Source: JAPLDA01 sp043783155
GTDB taxonomy: Bacteria > Bacteroidota > Bacteroidia > AKYH767-A > 2013-40CM-41-45
Reading direction: 5' to 3'
Assembly: GCA_043783155.1 (NCBI GenBank)
Contig: JAYVZS010000065.1
Coordinates: forward strand, 7,735-71,734
Length of the DNA stretch: 64,000 nucleotides
The position numbers were made by a program, and so were the translations under genes. The first letter of the stretch is position 1. Each line of letters starts with the position of its first letter. Shown piece by piece: positions 25,070 through 34,417 of this stretch. A model generated the notes under the pieces. It worked only from the letters and a program-made list of their open reading frames with translations, did not search any database and was not told where the DNA came from.

Positions 25070-26494
25070 ATGAAACCCGCACCGGTCATAGCAATTATAG
25101 GAGGAGGTTATTGTGGCACTTTTACACTGATCCAGCTTTTACGACAGGCAACTAAACCGGTTCACATCATCCTGATCAATAAAAAGTACCCGCTTGCAAA
25201 AGGAGTGGCATACGGCACCAGCGAAGAGAAACATTTGCTCAATGTGGCTGCCGGTAAGATGAGCGCAATCCCGGATGACACGGAGCATTTTGTGCGCTGG
25301 GTGAAAAGTAAAAAATCACTGAAGAAATATGTGAACGATGATTTGCCGCTGTCTTATTTGCCACGCAATGTATACGGAAATTATTTACAATCGATTTTTG
25401 AAGACACCGTAAAACGAAAAGCCGCTTTCGTTCAACACACCGTTTTACAGGACGAAGCAAAAGATATCATTCCGCAGGTGAATAAATATAAAATCATGCT
25501 GCATGCAAACAAAGCCGTGACGGCCGATAAAGTAGTGCTTGCAACAGGAAATTTTCCGCCGGCACAACTTCCGATCAAGGACGAAAATTTTTATACAAGT
25601 GAGAAATATTTTGGTAATCCGTGGAATACTTCAACAACGGAAAACATTCCTGCCGGAGAAACAGTACTCATCGTCGGAACGGGGCTAACCATGCTTGATA
25701 CTGCATTAAGCATTGCCGGAAAAAATTTCAAAGGAAAAATAATCGCACTGTCGAGAAACGGTTTACTTCCGTTATATCACAAACGAAGAAAGCCATACCC
25801 GCAGTTGCTCGATGACCTGAAACCTCCTTACCGGCTCGATGATTTGTATGAAATTTATTTTAAGCACATCCAAATATTGCGTGCCGAAGGAAATCCGGCG
25901 GAAGCATTGATGGACGCCATCCGTCCGAAAATTCAGGAGATCTGGATGAGTTTTTCACGGGCGGAGAAAGTCCAGTTCATGGAACACGTGAAACCATACT
26001 GGAATGTTACCCGACATCGCGCATCGCGACAGGTTCATGATTCGATTACGAAACTGATCAAAAAAAATACGCTTTCTGTTATCGCCGGACGACTCATTTC
26101 CATTACTGAAACAGACACTTCCATTGAAGTGACTTTCCGTGAAAAGAAAACGCTGAAGAATAGGACTATTCATGTGAATCGCGTCATCAACTGCACAGGA
26201 CCGGAAACAGACATCTCCAAAATAAATGATGCGCTGATCAAAAATCTTTTGCAGCGCGGGTTCATTTGTCAGGATGAATTGAAACTCGGAATGAATGCAT
26301 TGCCTTGCGGAACCATCATTCAGCGCGACAATAGTCTGTCGTCTTTTATGTTCACAATCGGTACCAACCTGAAAGGTATTCTTTGGGAAAGCACGGCAAT
26401 TCCTGAATTGCGCTCACAGGTAAAAGAACTTGCCGCCGAATTGCTGAGACAGTTGTCCGTTCCGAAATCATCACAAAGAAAAATCAGGATATAA
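25070..26494 (+). CDS. FAD/NAD(P)-binding protein (NAD_binding_9-type oxidoreductase)
   Basis: A 474-residue cytoplasmic flavoprotein-like enzyme. The N-terminal Rossmann motif VIAIIGGGYCGTFTLIQLL binds FAD. It continues with YPLAKGVAYGTSEEKHLLNV, a pattern of the FAD-NAD(P)-binding (YdhS/HI0933-like, NAD_binding_9) family, then VLATGNFPPA and a second dinucleotide motif VLIVGTGLTMLDTALSIAG (about 203-221). The C-terminal part contains VNRVINCTGPETD and TNLKGILWESTAIPELR. Members of the family are mostly uncharacterised oxidoreductases; the substrate cannot be inferred. It appears to be monocistronic. Confidence 0.85.
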   Translation: MKPAPVIAIIGGGYCGTFTLIQLLRQATKPVHIILINKKYPLAKGVAYGTSEEKHLLNVAAGKMSAIPDDTEHFVRWVKSKKSLKKYVNDDLPLSYLPRNVYGNYLQSIFEDTVKRKAAFVQHTVLQDEAKDIIPQVNKYKIMLHANKAVTADKVVLATGNFPPAQLPIKDENFYTSEKYFGNPWNTSTTENIPAGETVLIVGTGLTMLDTALSIAGKNFKGKIIALSRNGLLPLYHKRRKPYPQLLDDLKPPYRLDDLYEIYFKHIQILRAEGNPAEALMDAIRPKIQEIWMSFSRAEKVQFMEHVKPYWNVTRHRASRQVHDSITKLIKKNTLSVIAGRLISITETDTSIEVTFREKKTLKNRTIHVNRVINCTGPETDISKINDALIKNLLQRGFICQDELKLGMNALPCGTIIQRDNSLSSFMFTIGTNLKGILWESTAIPELRSQVKELAAELLRQLSVPKSSQRKIRI

Positions 26495-26671
26495 TATTTT
26501 TGGTTGCGGGTTCGTGATGTAAAAAAATTGCGTCATGCTGGAAGCAACTTGTTTATTCGTAGTTTATCTTTTTCCAAATCACACGGATGATGAATTGAAA
26601 GAACCAATCTTTTCACGAACAGGATTCTTCGGGAATGACTTTGAAGTTAGTGCCGTATTTATTCGGAAAAA

Positions 26672-28747
26672 TTATTCTCCTGTCACCATCACTTTTTTAA
26701 CGGACGATTCTCCGTCTTTCTCAAGCACGATAAAATAAATTCCTTCTTCCATCTCTTTTTCCATCGCGTACTGATGTTCTCCCGCACGCATTTCCGCATT
26801 CACGATTGTTTTCACTTCTCTTCCCAGGGCGTCCGTAATTTTCAGGATTACTTTTTTATTTTTTTCCAATCCGAATGAGATGAAAAATTTACCCGCTGCA
26901 GGATTCGGAAATACATTGTATGATTCTGTTGAAGAGATGATCTCAGAAGTACCTGCAATAACACCACTGAGATTGATATCATCGATGTAAATGTTGTTTC
27001 CTCTGCCACTGGTGTTCCTGAATTTGAATCGCACATCCGGTTGATTGTGATATGCAATGATGCTGACCTGTTCCTTTCTCCATTGTGATGTGTCCGTAGG
27101 AATAAAATAAGCATTCGTATCGCTCGTTGTCATTAAGCCGACTCCTGATTTGATGTACCTCGGCGTCCATGTTTCGCCGCAGTTGGTGCTCACATAAATC
27201 TGCAACACATCTTTACGGTAAGAATTGCGTTGCGCATAAGCAAGTTTAAAATCCAATGCCAACGCCGTCGCTCCCGAAAGATTAAAAGCCGGTGTGATGT
27301 ACTCATCTATTTGTCCGTTTGCATTGCCGGAAAAATTATTGATCATGATGCAGGATGTTCCGGTGCGGCCAACAGTGGTATCACGTCTCCACGTATTTCC
27401 TCCATCGGGATTCATGATATAACCATCCGTTCCCGGAAAAGTTCCCGCCACTTCAAAACTTTCAAAATAAGGTGCGAGTTCAGTCGGCGGACCGTTCACC
27501 CGGATGAAAGATGTTTTTAAAACTGAATCAGCACCAACTGAATTAGATATTCTGAGCGATGCATCGTACGTACCCATGAGACCATAATAAACAACCGGTG
27601 CAGAGTCAGTGGATGTTGCCGGAACGCCGCCCTGAAAATTCCATTCCCATGATGTCGGTTGTGATTTCCACGAAAAATCATTGTAGTGAACTGAATCGCC
27701 AACGCAAACCTCATGATGAATCGCATTGAAATCCGCAACAGGACTGCAGGATGGAATTGCGGCAAGACTATCTGTCCCGGTTGCGATAAGATTGGAATTG
27801 CTCCACAGACTATCACGATAATCAATAGAATCGGTGAGCGTTGCAACCATTCTTATCTTCTGACCTTCTGTAAACATCTTACAGCAATACGAATAGTCCA
27901 TGTAGTTCTGAACATTATCAACCGCGCTTCCGCATGAGGCACCACTTAAATTACAGGTTGTCCATCCCTTTGTAGTCGGTGTATCAAAAACAAGATCATC
28001 ACCACATGACACACCCGGATTATCCGTATCTCCCCATGTATGCCGCAGATTCAGGTAGTGACCTATTTCATGTGTGAGTGCGCGCGACCGTGTCAGGGTT
28101 CCCTGGCCGATGCTGCCGAGATAGGTCATCAGCATAATCACGCCATCAGCACCGGCAGGCGCTGTGCCGGGATAATACGCGTACGCCGCGGCACCCGAAA
28201 TGGCTAATGATGAAACCACCCAAACATTCAGGTATTTTTCTTTCGGCCATGGATTCAATTTGGATTGATCATCAGCCGAGTAAGTAAGCATGGATGGAAT
28301 GCGATCAATTCCGTTGGTGCAATTACCATTCGGATCAATCGTAGCTAAACGAAATTCAATTTCGCAATCAGCGGCAATGGGTTTAAAGACAGGAAGAATA
28401 TCAGCGGTATCATAACTCATCTTCCGATAGTCATCATTCAGGATCCGAACCTGATCCACTACCTGCGCATCAGAAACATTTTCAGGTCCGTAATTATGAA
28501 TGATATGAAATACAGTGGGAATGATGTATACCACCCCGGACGTGTCAATATGATTTCCGGACCGTACCCGTGCCGTATGCTGTTGCGTATGACGCTCAAG
28601 TTCACCCTGCGTTTGTAAAATTTCAGGATGATCTTTTACTCGCTGCTTATAAATCTCTGTTGTGTAGCAATGCTTTTCATCCTGCGCATGCAGCAGATTG
28701 GAATACAGAAAGGCAGCAGTGGCAACTATCAAAAATATTTTTTTCAC
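26672..28747 (-). CDS. M43-family zinc metalloprotease with PKD domain and T9SS tail (copy 1)
   Basis: A 691-residue secreted protease of the pappalysin/ulilysin (M43B) type. A signal peptide (IFLIVATAAFLYSNLLHA) is followed by a pro-region and the catalytic domain with HEIGHYLNLRHTWGD (about residue 224; HExxHxxxxxH zinc site) and the downstream NYMDYSYCCKMFTEGQKIRM Met-turn region. A PKD-like domain (about 355-435, WEWNFQGGVP), a MAM/concanavalin-like region (PYFESFEVAGTFPG ... RFKFRNTSGRGNNIYIDDIN) and a T9SS tail (YNVFPNPAAGKFFIS) complete it. It is the tandem partner of the next gene upstream on this strand, separated by 33 bases. Role: extracellular protein degradation. Confidence 0.93.
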   Translation of the reverse strand: MKKIFLIVATAAFLYSNLLHAQDEKHCYTTEIYKQRVKDHPEILQTQGELERHTQQHTARVRSGNHIDTSGVVYIIPTVFHIIHNYGPENVSDAQVVDQVRILNDDYRKMSYDTADILPVFKPIAADCEIEFRLATIDPNGNCTNGIDRIPSMLTYSADDQSKLNPWPKEKYLNVWVVSSLAISGAAAYAYYPGTAPAGADGVIMLMTYLGSIGQGTLTRSRALTHEIGHYLNLRHTWGDTDNPGVSCGDDLVFDTPTTKGWTTCNLSGASCGSAVDNVQNYMDYSYCCKMFTEGQKIRMVATLTDSIDYRDSLWSNSNLIATGTDSLAAIPSCSPVADFNAIHHEVCVGDSVHYNDFSWKSQPTSWEWNFQGGVPATSTDSAPVVYYGLMGTYDASLRISNSVGADSVLKTSFIRVNGPPTELAPYFESFEVAGTFPGTDGYIMNPDGGNTWRRDTTVGRTGTSCIMINNFSGNANGQIDEYITPAFNLSGATALALDFKLAYAQRNSYRKDVLQIYVSTNCGETWTPRYIKSGVGLMTTSDTNAYFIPTDTSQWRKEQVSIIAYHNQPDVRFKFRNTSGRGNNIYIDDINLSGVIAGTSEIISSTESYNVFPNPAAGKFFISFGLEKNKKVILKITDALGREVKTIVNAEMRAGEHQYAMEKEMEEGIYFIVLEKDGESSVKKVMVTGE

Positions 28748-28780
28748 AAGTTCAGTTTAGTGTTCAGGAATCCGGAAAAA

Positions 28781-30904
28781 TTATTCGATCACGAGTTTCT
28801 TAACCGTTGAAATATCTCCGGCTTTCAGGCGGACCAGGTAAATTCCCTTGCTGAACTGACTTGCATCTACATTGTATTCGTGATTTCCACCGTTGAGTTG
28901 ATCTTTCATCACTGTTTTAATTTCTCTTCCGAGTAAATCCGAGATCGTGATTTCAGCTTTGCCGGGTTCCATTGTTTCAAATGAGATGTTGAAAGCATCA
29001 TTGGCAGGATTCGGATAGACATCAAAATTCAAAGAGGCAATTTTGATTTCCTCAACTCCGATTGTACAATTGGCAGCGAGATTGATATCATCAATGTACA
29101 GGTTGTTGTCGCCTCCGCTGGTGAATTCAAATTTAACACGTGCATCCGAATGACCATTTAAACCGGTAATATTACCGAGGGTAATCAACGCCCACTGACT
29201 TTGTGAAGTCGGAATAAAACCCGAGTTTACAGTCGGCACTGTTGCAAGCTGCGCACCCTGAATCTGCCTCCTATAATTACCCCAGGACTTTCCGCAATTC
29301 GTAGAAATATAAATTTTAAGAACATCCGTTTTGGTGATATCCTTTTGGGCATAGGCCATTCTAAATGTAAGTGTGGCACCGGTGCATCCGGTCATATCAA
29401 CACCGGGAGTTATCCAGCTATCAACAAAACCTGCCTGGCTCTGGTTATAGTTCAGAATTCTTACGCAGGATGTTCCCGAATAACCCGCATTTGTAAATCG
29501 CTGCCATGTATTGCCTGCATCGTTAATAATGTATCCGTTTCCGGGGAATGTTCCGGCGGTCTCAAAATCATCAAAGTAATTTGGAACGGGATTGGTCGGA
29601 GAAGCAACACTAATGATACTATTCTTGGTAATAGAATTAGACCCTCCGGCATTAGTAACAGCTAATGTAGCATTTTGCGGTCCGGGTGTAGTATAACTCA
29701 CATACGGATTTTGCAATGTTGAAGTTCCCGGTGTGCCGTTCGGAAATGTCCATAAATAAGTCATCGTATCAGAATTATAACTGGTGGAAATATACTGACA
29801 TGAATCACCGCTACAGATATGATCCTGCTTCGGATAGAAGTCAGCAATCGGTGCGCACGTTGGCGGAGTTGATCCGTCGGTTCCGGTTGCAATCAGGTTC
29901 GACATCGACCATAAATTATTCCGGCCTTCAATGTTTGAATTAAGAGCCGCTATCATTCTCGCCTTCTGACCATAGGTAAACATACAATCACAATACGAAT
30001 AGTCCATGTAGTTTTGATAGTTTTCATGAATACCCGCATTGCAAATATCGATCGGAACAGAAGGGTAATTCGGGCAATGATCCCATCCTTTGGTAATCGG
30101 GGTATCACTCACAAAATCATCACCGCAAACAGATCCGGCCGTATTGTTATTTCCCCATGGATGACTAAGATGAAAACAATGACCGATTTCGTGCGTTAAT
30201 GTCCGCGAATTGTTTACATTACTTGTCCCAATACTTCCCACATAATTCGCCAACGCGATAACGCCATCAACGGAACCGTAAGGTGGTGGGTTAATAGGAG
30301 GAACAGAGCCCGGCTGATATGCATAAGCAGCAGCGGAGGCATGCGAAGCACCAAATTGAGCGACAGTCCAGATATTCAAATATTTATTCGGAGGCCATGG
30401 ATTAAATTTGGCCTGGTCGTCACCGATGTGTGTGTGAAAAGAAACAATACGTTCGATGCCATTCGTGCAATTGCCAAGCGAGTCTATAGTGGCAAGACGA
30501 AACTCAACCCCAATATCAGCCGCCAATGAAATGAAGTCACTGATAATGTTTGCCGTATCGGCATTTAATTTTCTGTAATCGCGGTTCAAAATCCTTACGG
30601 CATCTCTCACTTGTGCATCGCTGATATTCTCAGGACCATATTCATGGATAATGTGAAAGACTATCGGAATGATGTATACAACAGAACTGGTTCCGTTCGG
30701 GTTGGTCCTGCGATAGGCAGGATTATTTTGTTGAATGAAGTTCTTGGTAAATTCTTCAAGCTGCTGCTCTTTCACAAGAAGTTCAGGATGCTGACGGATG
30801 GTTTCATGATAGACTTCATCCGTAAAACAACGTTTGCGCTGAGCATGCAAAGCAAAAACATTGACAAGGAGAACGGAAAGAATTATAGCGTAGACTTTTT
30901 TCAT
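28781..30904 (-). CDS. M43-family zinc metalloprotease with PKD domain and T9SS tail (copy 2)
   Basis: A 707-residue paralogue of the adjacent gene with the same domain order. The ATG at 30904 is chosen because it starts the signal peptide (KKVYAIILSVLLVNVFALHA). The zinc motif is HEIGHCFHLSHPWGN, the Met-turn region NYMDYSYCDCMFTYGQKARM, the PKD segment YLWTFPNGTPG, then YFDDFETAGTFPG and the T9SS tail FDVYPNPANDAFNIS. Shared landmarks such as VYIIPIVFHIIHEYGPENIS show a tandem duplication followed by divergence. It may be cotranscribed with copy 1 (33-base gap). Substrates are unknown. Confidence 0.93.
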   Translation of the reverse strand: MKKVYAIILSVLLVNVFALHAQRKRCFTDEVYHETIRQHPELLVKEQQLEEFTKNFIQQNNPAYRRTNPNGTSSVVYIIPIVFHIIHEYGPENISDAQVRDAVRILNRDYRKLNADTANIISDFISLAADIGVEFRLATIDSLGNCTNGIERIVSFHTHIGDDQAKFNPWPPNKYLNIWTVAQFGASHASAAAYAYQPGSVPPINPPPYGSVDGVIALANYVGSIGTSNVNNSRTLTHEIGHCFHLSHPWGNNNTAGSVCGDDFVSDTPITKGWDHCPNYPSVPIDICNAGIHENYQNYMDYSYCDCMFTYGQKARMIAALNSNIEGRNNLWSMSNLIATGTDGSTPPTCAPIADFYPKQDHICSGDSCQYISTSYNSDTMTYLWTFPNGTPGTSTLQNPYVSYTTPGPQNATLAVTNAGGSNSITKNSIISVASPTNPVPNYFDDFETAGTFPGNGYIINDAGNTWQRFTNAGYSGTSCVRILNYNQSQAGFVDSWITPGVDMTGCTGATLTFRMAYAQKDITKTDVLKIYISTNCGKSWGNYRRQIQGAQLATVPTVNSGFIPTSQSQWALITLGNITGLNGHSDARVKFEFTSGGDNNLYIDDINLAANCTIGVEEIKIASLNFDVYPNPANDAFNISFETMEPGKAEITISDLLGREIKTVMKDQLNGGNHEYNVDASQFSKGIYLVRLKAGDISTVKKLVIE

Positions 30905-31012
30905 CACGATAAGGCGTTTATTTAGTGTGTTTAAGAAAGTAAATATATTAGTAATTTTTGTAAAAACCATGAACTAATTTGAGAGCGTAGAATGTTGACA
31001 ATCCCCTGACAA

Positions 31013-32152
31013 TTACCCGATCGCCTGCTTCAAATCATCAATCAGATCGTCGATGTCTTCAACACCCACACTTAGACGCAGCAATGAATCGACCACTCCT
31101 GCCTTTTCCCGAATCTCTTTTGGAATAGATGCGTGCGTCATGGAAGCGGGATGACCGATCAAGGACTCCACACCTCCTAGCGATTCCGCCAGTGAAAATA
31201 CTTTTGTGCGTGAAGCCATTTTAAAAGCTTCTTCCATCGAATTACCTTTCAATGTAAATGAAATCATTCCTCCGAAATCTCTCATCTGCTTTTTAGCAAG
31301 AGCGTGATTCGGATGATCAGGAAATCCCGGCCAGTGTACTTTGTCAACTTTCGGATGCGATTTCAGAAACATAGCAATGGCTTTACCGTTGGTGCAATGA
31401 CGCTCCATGCGAAGATGCAGTGTTTTAATTCCGCGTAGCACAAGAAAACTATCCATCGGTCCGGGAACAGCGCCGCAGGAATTGGCAATGAAAGCAAGTT
31501 GTTCCTGTATTGAATCATCGTTCGTACAGGTCGCGCCCATAATGAGATCAGAATGTCCGCTGATGTATTTGGTAACAGAATGCATCACGATGTTCGCACC
31601 AAGGTCGAGTGGAGTTTGCAAAAACGGAGATGCAAATGTGTTATCGACAACAAGAATGAGATTATGTTTTTTAGAAATCTCAGCACATGCACCGATGTCA
31701 ATAATTTTCATCATCGGGTTCGTCGGCGTTTCCACCCAGAGCATTTTTGTTTTTGCGTTCACTAATTTATTCAAGGCGCTTATATCATTCATGTCAACAA
31801 AGTGAAACACGATACCGAAATGCGCAAACACTTTGGTGAACATGCGGTATGATCCGCCGTATAAATCATCTGTCGCGATTACTTCATCGCCGGGACGCAA
31901 TAATTTGATGATGGCATCCGTCGCTCCCATTCCACTGCTGAAACACAAACCGTGTTTTGCATTTTCGAGCGAAGCAATACATTTCTCCAAAGCGATACGT
32001 GTCGGATTTTTTCCGCGGGCGTATGCATACCCTTTATTTTTTCCCGGACTTTCCTGCACATAAGTAGAGGTCTGATAAATGGGAGTCATAATGGCTCCCG
32101 TTGTTGGATCCGGTTCCTGTCCGGCATGAATGGCTTTGGTAGCGAATTTCAT
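31013..32152 (-). CDS. Trans-sulfuration PLP enzyme (cystathionine gamma-synthase/lyase family)
   Basis: A 379-residue cytoplasmic PLP enzyme of sulfur amino-acid metabolism. The start is placed at the ATG at 32152, giving MKFATKAIHAGQEPDPTTGA, the usual N-terminus; a longer frame upstream adds nothing conserved. Motifs: YAYARGKNPTR (phosphate region), FSSGMGATDAI, and the PLP lysine in HSVTKYISGHSD. The C-terminal SLGGVESLIGHPASMTHAS matches gamma-synthases and gamma-lyases, which cannot be separated from sequence alone. It is monocistronic and has a good promoter (32172-32201) shared in a short divergent region with holB. Confidence 0.93.
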   Translation of the reverse strand: MKFATKAIHAGQEPDPTTGAIMTPIYQTSTYVQESPGKNKGYAYARGKNPTRIALEKCIASLENAKHGLCFSSGMGATDAIIKLLRPGDEVIATDDLYGGSYRMFTKVFAHFGIVFHFVDMNDISALNKLVNAKTKMLWVETPTNPMMKIIDIGACAEISKKHNLILVVDNTFASPFLQTPLDLGANIVMHSVTKYISGHSDLIMGATCTNDDSIQEQLAFIANSCGAVPGPMDSFLVLRGIKTLHLRMERHCTNGKAIAMFLKSHPKVDKVHWPGFPDHPNHALAKKQMRDFGGMISFTLKGNSMEEAFKMASRTKVFSLAESLGGVESLIGHPASMTHASIPKEIREKAGVVDSLLRLSVGVEDIDDLIDDLKQAIG

Positions 32153-32171
32153 CTTTAACTTTTTGAGTGGA

Positions 32172-32201
32172 CAAATGTATATGAATTCAGCAAAGAACAA
32201 A
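32172..32201 (-). promoter_or_regulatory. Bacteroidota-type promoter for the trans-sulfuration gene
   Basis: On the minus strand TTTG (32201-32198) is followed after 18 bases by TACATTTG (32179-32172), matching -33 TTTG and -7 TAnnTTTG. The predicted start of transcription is about 14 bases before the ATG at 32152. Confidence 0.65.
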
Positions 32202-32294
32202 CGTTAAAGTATGACGTAACGGGAGCATGAAAAGACGGACGGTTTTAGAAATATTGTTTAGATAAGCCATCAACAACCCGAATCATCTAATTCC

Positions 32295-32302
32295 TACATT
32301 TG
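32295..32302 (+). promoter_or_regulatory. Putative -7 box TACATTTG directly before holB
   Basis: TACATTTG ends 5 bases before the holB ATG, so a transcript from it would have almost no leader. No -33 box is evident at normal spacing. Confidence 0.45.
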
Positions 32303-32307
32303 CATCC

Positions 32308-33435
32308 ATGCAATTCAAACAAGTAGTCGGACAGCAAACTGTTAAGCAGCGACTGATCAATGCGGTGAAAGAAAACCGTGTGAGTCATGCGCAGCTTTTT
32401 TTAGGACCGGAAGGTTCCGGAAATCTTGCCATGGCCATTGCATTTACGCAATACCTCGTTTGTGAAAAACCATCAGAAACAGATTCATGCGGAGTTTGCC
32501 CGGCTTGTATTAAAATGAATAAGCTCGTTCATCCGGATGTTACATTCTCGTATCCTGTAGCGACAAAAGAAAAAATTTCCAAACCCAAAAGTGTTGACTT
32601 CGTTGAAGACTGGCGCAAAGCCGTGATTGCAAATCCTTACCAGAATTTTAACGACTGGGTGGAATCACTTGAAATTGAAAACAAGCAGGGAATTATTTCG
32701 GTGGAAGAAAGCGCTGATATCCTCCGGAGGTTAAGTTTGAAAAGTGTTGAATCAGGGTATCGGATTGTCATCATCTGGTTGCCTGAAAAACTTCACCCGT
32801 CAGCAGCAAATAAATTGCTGAAGGTGATTGAAGAGCCGCCCGACAAAACTATTTTTCTGTTGGTGGCGCAAAACCAGGAACAGATGATCAGCACAATAAC
32901 GTCGCGCACTCAACTCATCAAGATTAACAAACTGAGTGATGATGATATTCTCGATGTGTTGGTGAATAGACATGAACTTCAACATGAAGCGGCGAAAAAA
33001 ATTGTGCATCGCGCCGATGGAAATTACCGTGAAGCATTGTTGTTGTTGAACAATGATCCGGAAGAAGAAGACGATGCAAAACGTTTCCTGGACTGGATGC
33101 GGTTTTGTCTGAAGTTTAACCTGCCTGGCATTATAGAATTTTCAGAATCGATGGCGAAAACCGGTCGTGAAAAACAAAAAATGTTTTTACAGACAGCGCT
33201 TCACATTGCCCGCGAATGTTTGGTGATCAACTACGCCGATTCATCCATGATTCGAATGGAAGGAAAAGAACTCGAAGACTTTAAACGCTTTGCTCCTTTT
33301 GTCAATAAAAATAACGCCGACCAATTTGTAGAAGAACTGAATAAAGCGCACTTCCATCTCGAACGCAACGCCAACACGAAAATCATTTTTACTGATTTAT
33401 CACTTACAATGAATCGGTTGTTGCAGGTGAAGTGA
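32308..33435 (+). CDS. holB: DNA polymerase III delta' subunit
   Basis: A 375-residue clamp-loader subunit of the replisome. The N-terminal AAA+ domain has LFLGPEGSGNLAMAIAFTQY: the P-loop lysine is replaced by Asn, as usual for delta', which does not hydrolyse ATP. The four-cysteine zinc site is present (CEKPSETDSCGVCPAC). Later motifs: VIIWLPEKLHPSAANKLLKV, IEEPPDKTIFLLVA and the SRC-like TITSRTQLI. The C-terminal helical domain is typical. Neighbouring ricT, gldH and a class A PBP a little downstream are a conserved Bacteroidota arrangement, here interrupted by a toxin-antitoxin pair. Confidence 0.93.
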   Translation: MQFKQVVGQQTVKQRLINAVKENRVSHAQLFLGPEGSGNLAMAIAFTQYLVCEKPSETDSCGVCPACIKMNKLVHPDVTFSYPVATKEKISKPKSVDFVEDWRKAVIANPYQNFNDWVESLEIENKQGIISVEESADILRRLSLKSVESGYRIVIIWLPEKLHPSAANKLLKVIEEPPDKTIFLLVAQNQEQMISTITSRTQLIKINKLSDDDILDVLVNRHELQHEAAKKIVHRADGNYREALLLLNNDPEEEDDAKRFLDWMRFCLKFNLPGIIEFSESMAKTGREKQKMFLQTALHIARECLVINYADSSMIRMEGKELEDFKRFAPFVNKNNADQFVEELNKAHFHLERNANTKIIFTDLSLTMNRLLQVK

Positions 33436-33461
33436 GAGTCTTGTTAGATAATTATCTTGCT

Positions 33462-33908
33462 ATGAAAAAACGTTCATGCATTTTTTTTTCATTCGTATCT
33501 TTTATCTTTTTGCAATCAGTTGCTTTACTTTCTTTTTCTCAGCAAGTAATCCAATATCCTATTATCATTCAGGGGTCGGTCAGAGACAAAGTACTTAAAA
33601 CGATTGTTCCATATCCATCAATTGTACTTTTTCAAAATGGTAAAATGATAACCGGAGAGGCGGGTGATTCGAGTGGGAATTTTAAATTGAACTTGAAGGA
33701 AAGCGATATAACTGATACCTTATTTGATATTAAGGTAACACGCATTGGCTATTTTCCAAACAAACTTTCCAAAATAAATTTTCGGGAATTATTATCTTCT
33801 AAAATATTTTCAATTGAGATAGTAAAAGATACCTTCTCATATCATAATATGGCGCCACCGGATTATCTGCCACCGATTTACATACACAAAAAAGATTCCT
33901 TTAAATGA
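33462..33908 (+). CDS. Small secreted protein with carboxypeptidase-regulatory-like domain
   Basis: A 148-residue exported protein. The ATG at 33462 starts a signal peptide (CIFFSFVSFIFLQSVALLSF, cleaved near SQQ); an upstream in-frame alternative at 33432 overlaps holB and lacks support. The mature part resembles a CarboxypepD_reg/Ig-like fold of about 85 residues (IIIQGSVRDKVLKTIVPYPS, GDSSGNFKLNL, DIKVTRIGYFPNK). It lies between holB and the toxin gene. Such domains are common in Bacteroidota surface proteins and give no specific function. Confidence 0.7.
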   Translation: MKKRSCIFFSFVSFIFLQSVALLSFSQQVIQYPIIIQGSVRDKVLKTIVPYPSIVLFQNGKMITGEAGDSSGNFKLNLKESDITDTLFDIKVTRIGYFPNKLSKINFRELLSSKIFSIEIVKDTFSYHNMAPPDYLPPIYIHKKDSFK

Positions 33909-34005
33909 AAGGCCATTTGTGTTTGATGCAACCGATCATCTCCTTTTGCCTTATTCAAAAACAATCAGACTCATTGAGAAATGCGACCCTGTTGATACGA
34001 ATTTC

Positions 34006-34416
34006 ATGAAACCGCTTGCAAACCAATCAAAAAATCTCTTTTCAAAAGTTGCTCTTTCGGACAACTTGTATTATCTTTGTATCGTGAGTGAATCAAAGAA
34101 GCATCGCACAATCATTGTTTACAAAAACTACTTTGAAGAATTCTTCCTGAAACAAAAACAGAAAGTTAAAGATAAAATCCTCTGGACTTTTAACCTCATT
34201 GAAGAATTACCCAGGGTACCTGAACAGTATCTTAAACATATTGAAGGGATTAATGGACTATATGAAATAAGGATACAACAAGCAAGCGACATCTTCAGGA
34301 TACTTTGTTTCTTTGACGAAGGTAATTTGATTGCGCTTGCAAACGCATTTCATAAGAAGACGCAGAAAACACAACGGCAGGAAATCGAAAAAGCAATTTT
34401 AATTAAGGAGGAATAG
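34006..34416 (+). CDS. HigB/RelE-type toxin (phage Gp49-like)
   Basis: The conserved part is a Gp49-like RelE-superfamily toxin of about 105 residues: TIIVYKNYFEEFFLKQKQKV, WTFNLIEELPRVPEQYLKHI, GLYEIRIQQASDIFRILCFF and HKKTQKTQRQEIEKA. Such toxins cleave mRNA at the ribosome. The frame is open to a GTG at 33919; the ATG at 34006 is chosen, but a GTG at 34084 would give the usual family length, so the start is uncertain. Its stop codon overlaps the Shine-Dalgarno region of the antitoxin gene. Toxin-before-antitoxin order is typical of higBA. Confidence 0.8.
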   Translation: MKPLANQSKNLFSKVALSDNLYYLCIVSESKKHRTIIVYKNYFEEFFLKQKQKVKDKILWTFNLIEELPRVPEQYLKHIEGINGLYEIRIQQASDIFRILCFFDEGNLIALANAFHKKTQKTQRQEIEKAILIKEE

Positions 34417-34417
34417 T

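Noticed and set aside
26535..26738. 67-codon plus-strand ORF before the M43 gene end
   Set aside because: It overlaps the T9SS tail of the M43 gene and has no signal or conserved motif.
34074..34081. TATCTTTG promoter-like box inside the toxin frame
   Set aside because: A transcript from it would start at or after every plausible toxin start codon, so it probably is not the pair's promoter.
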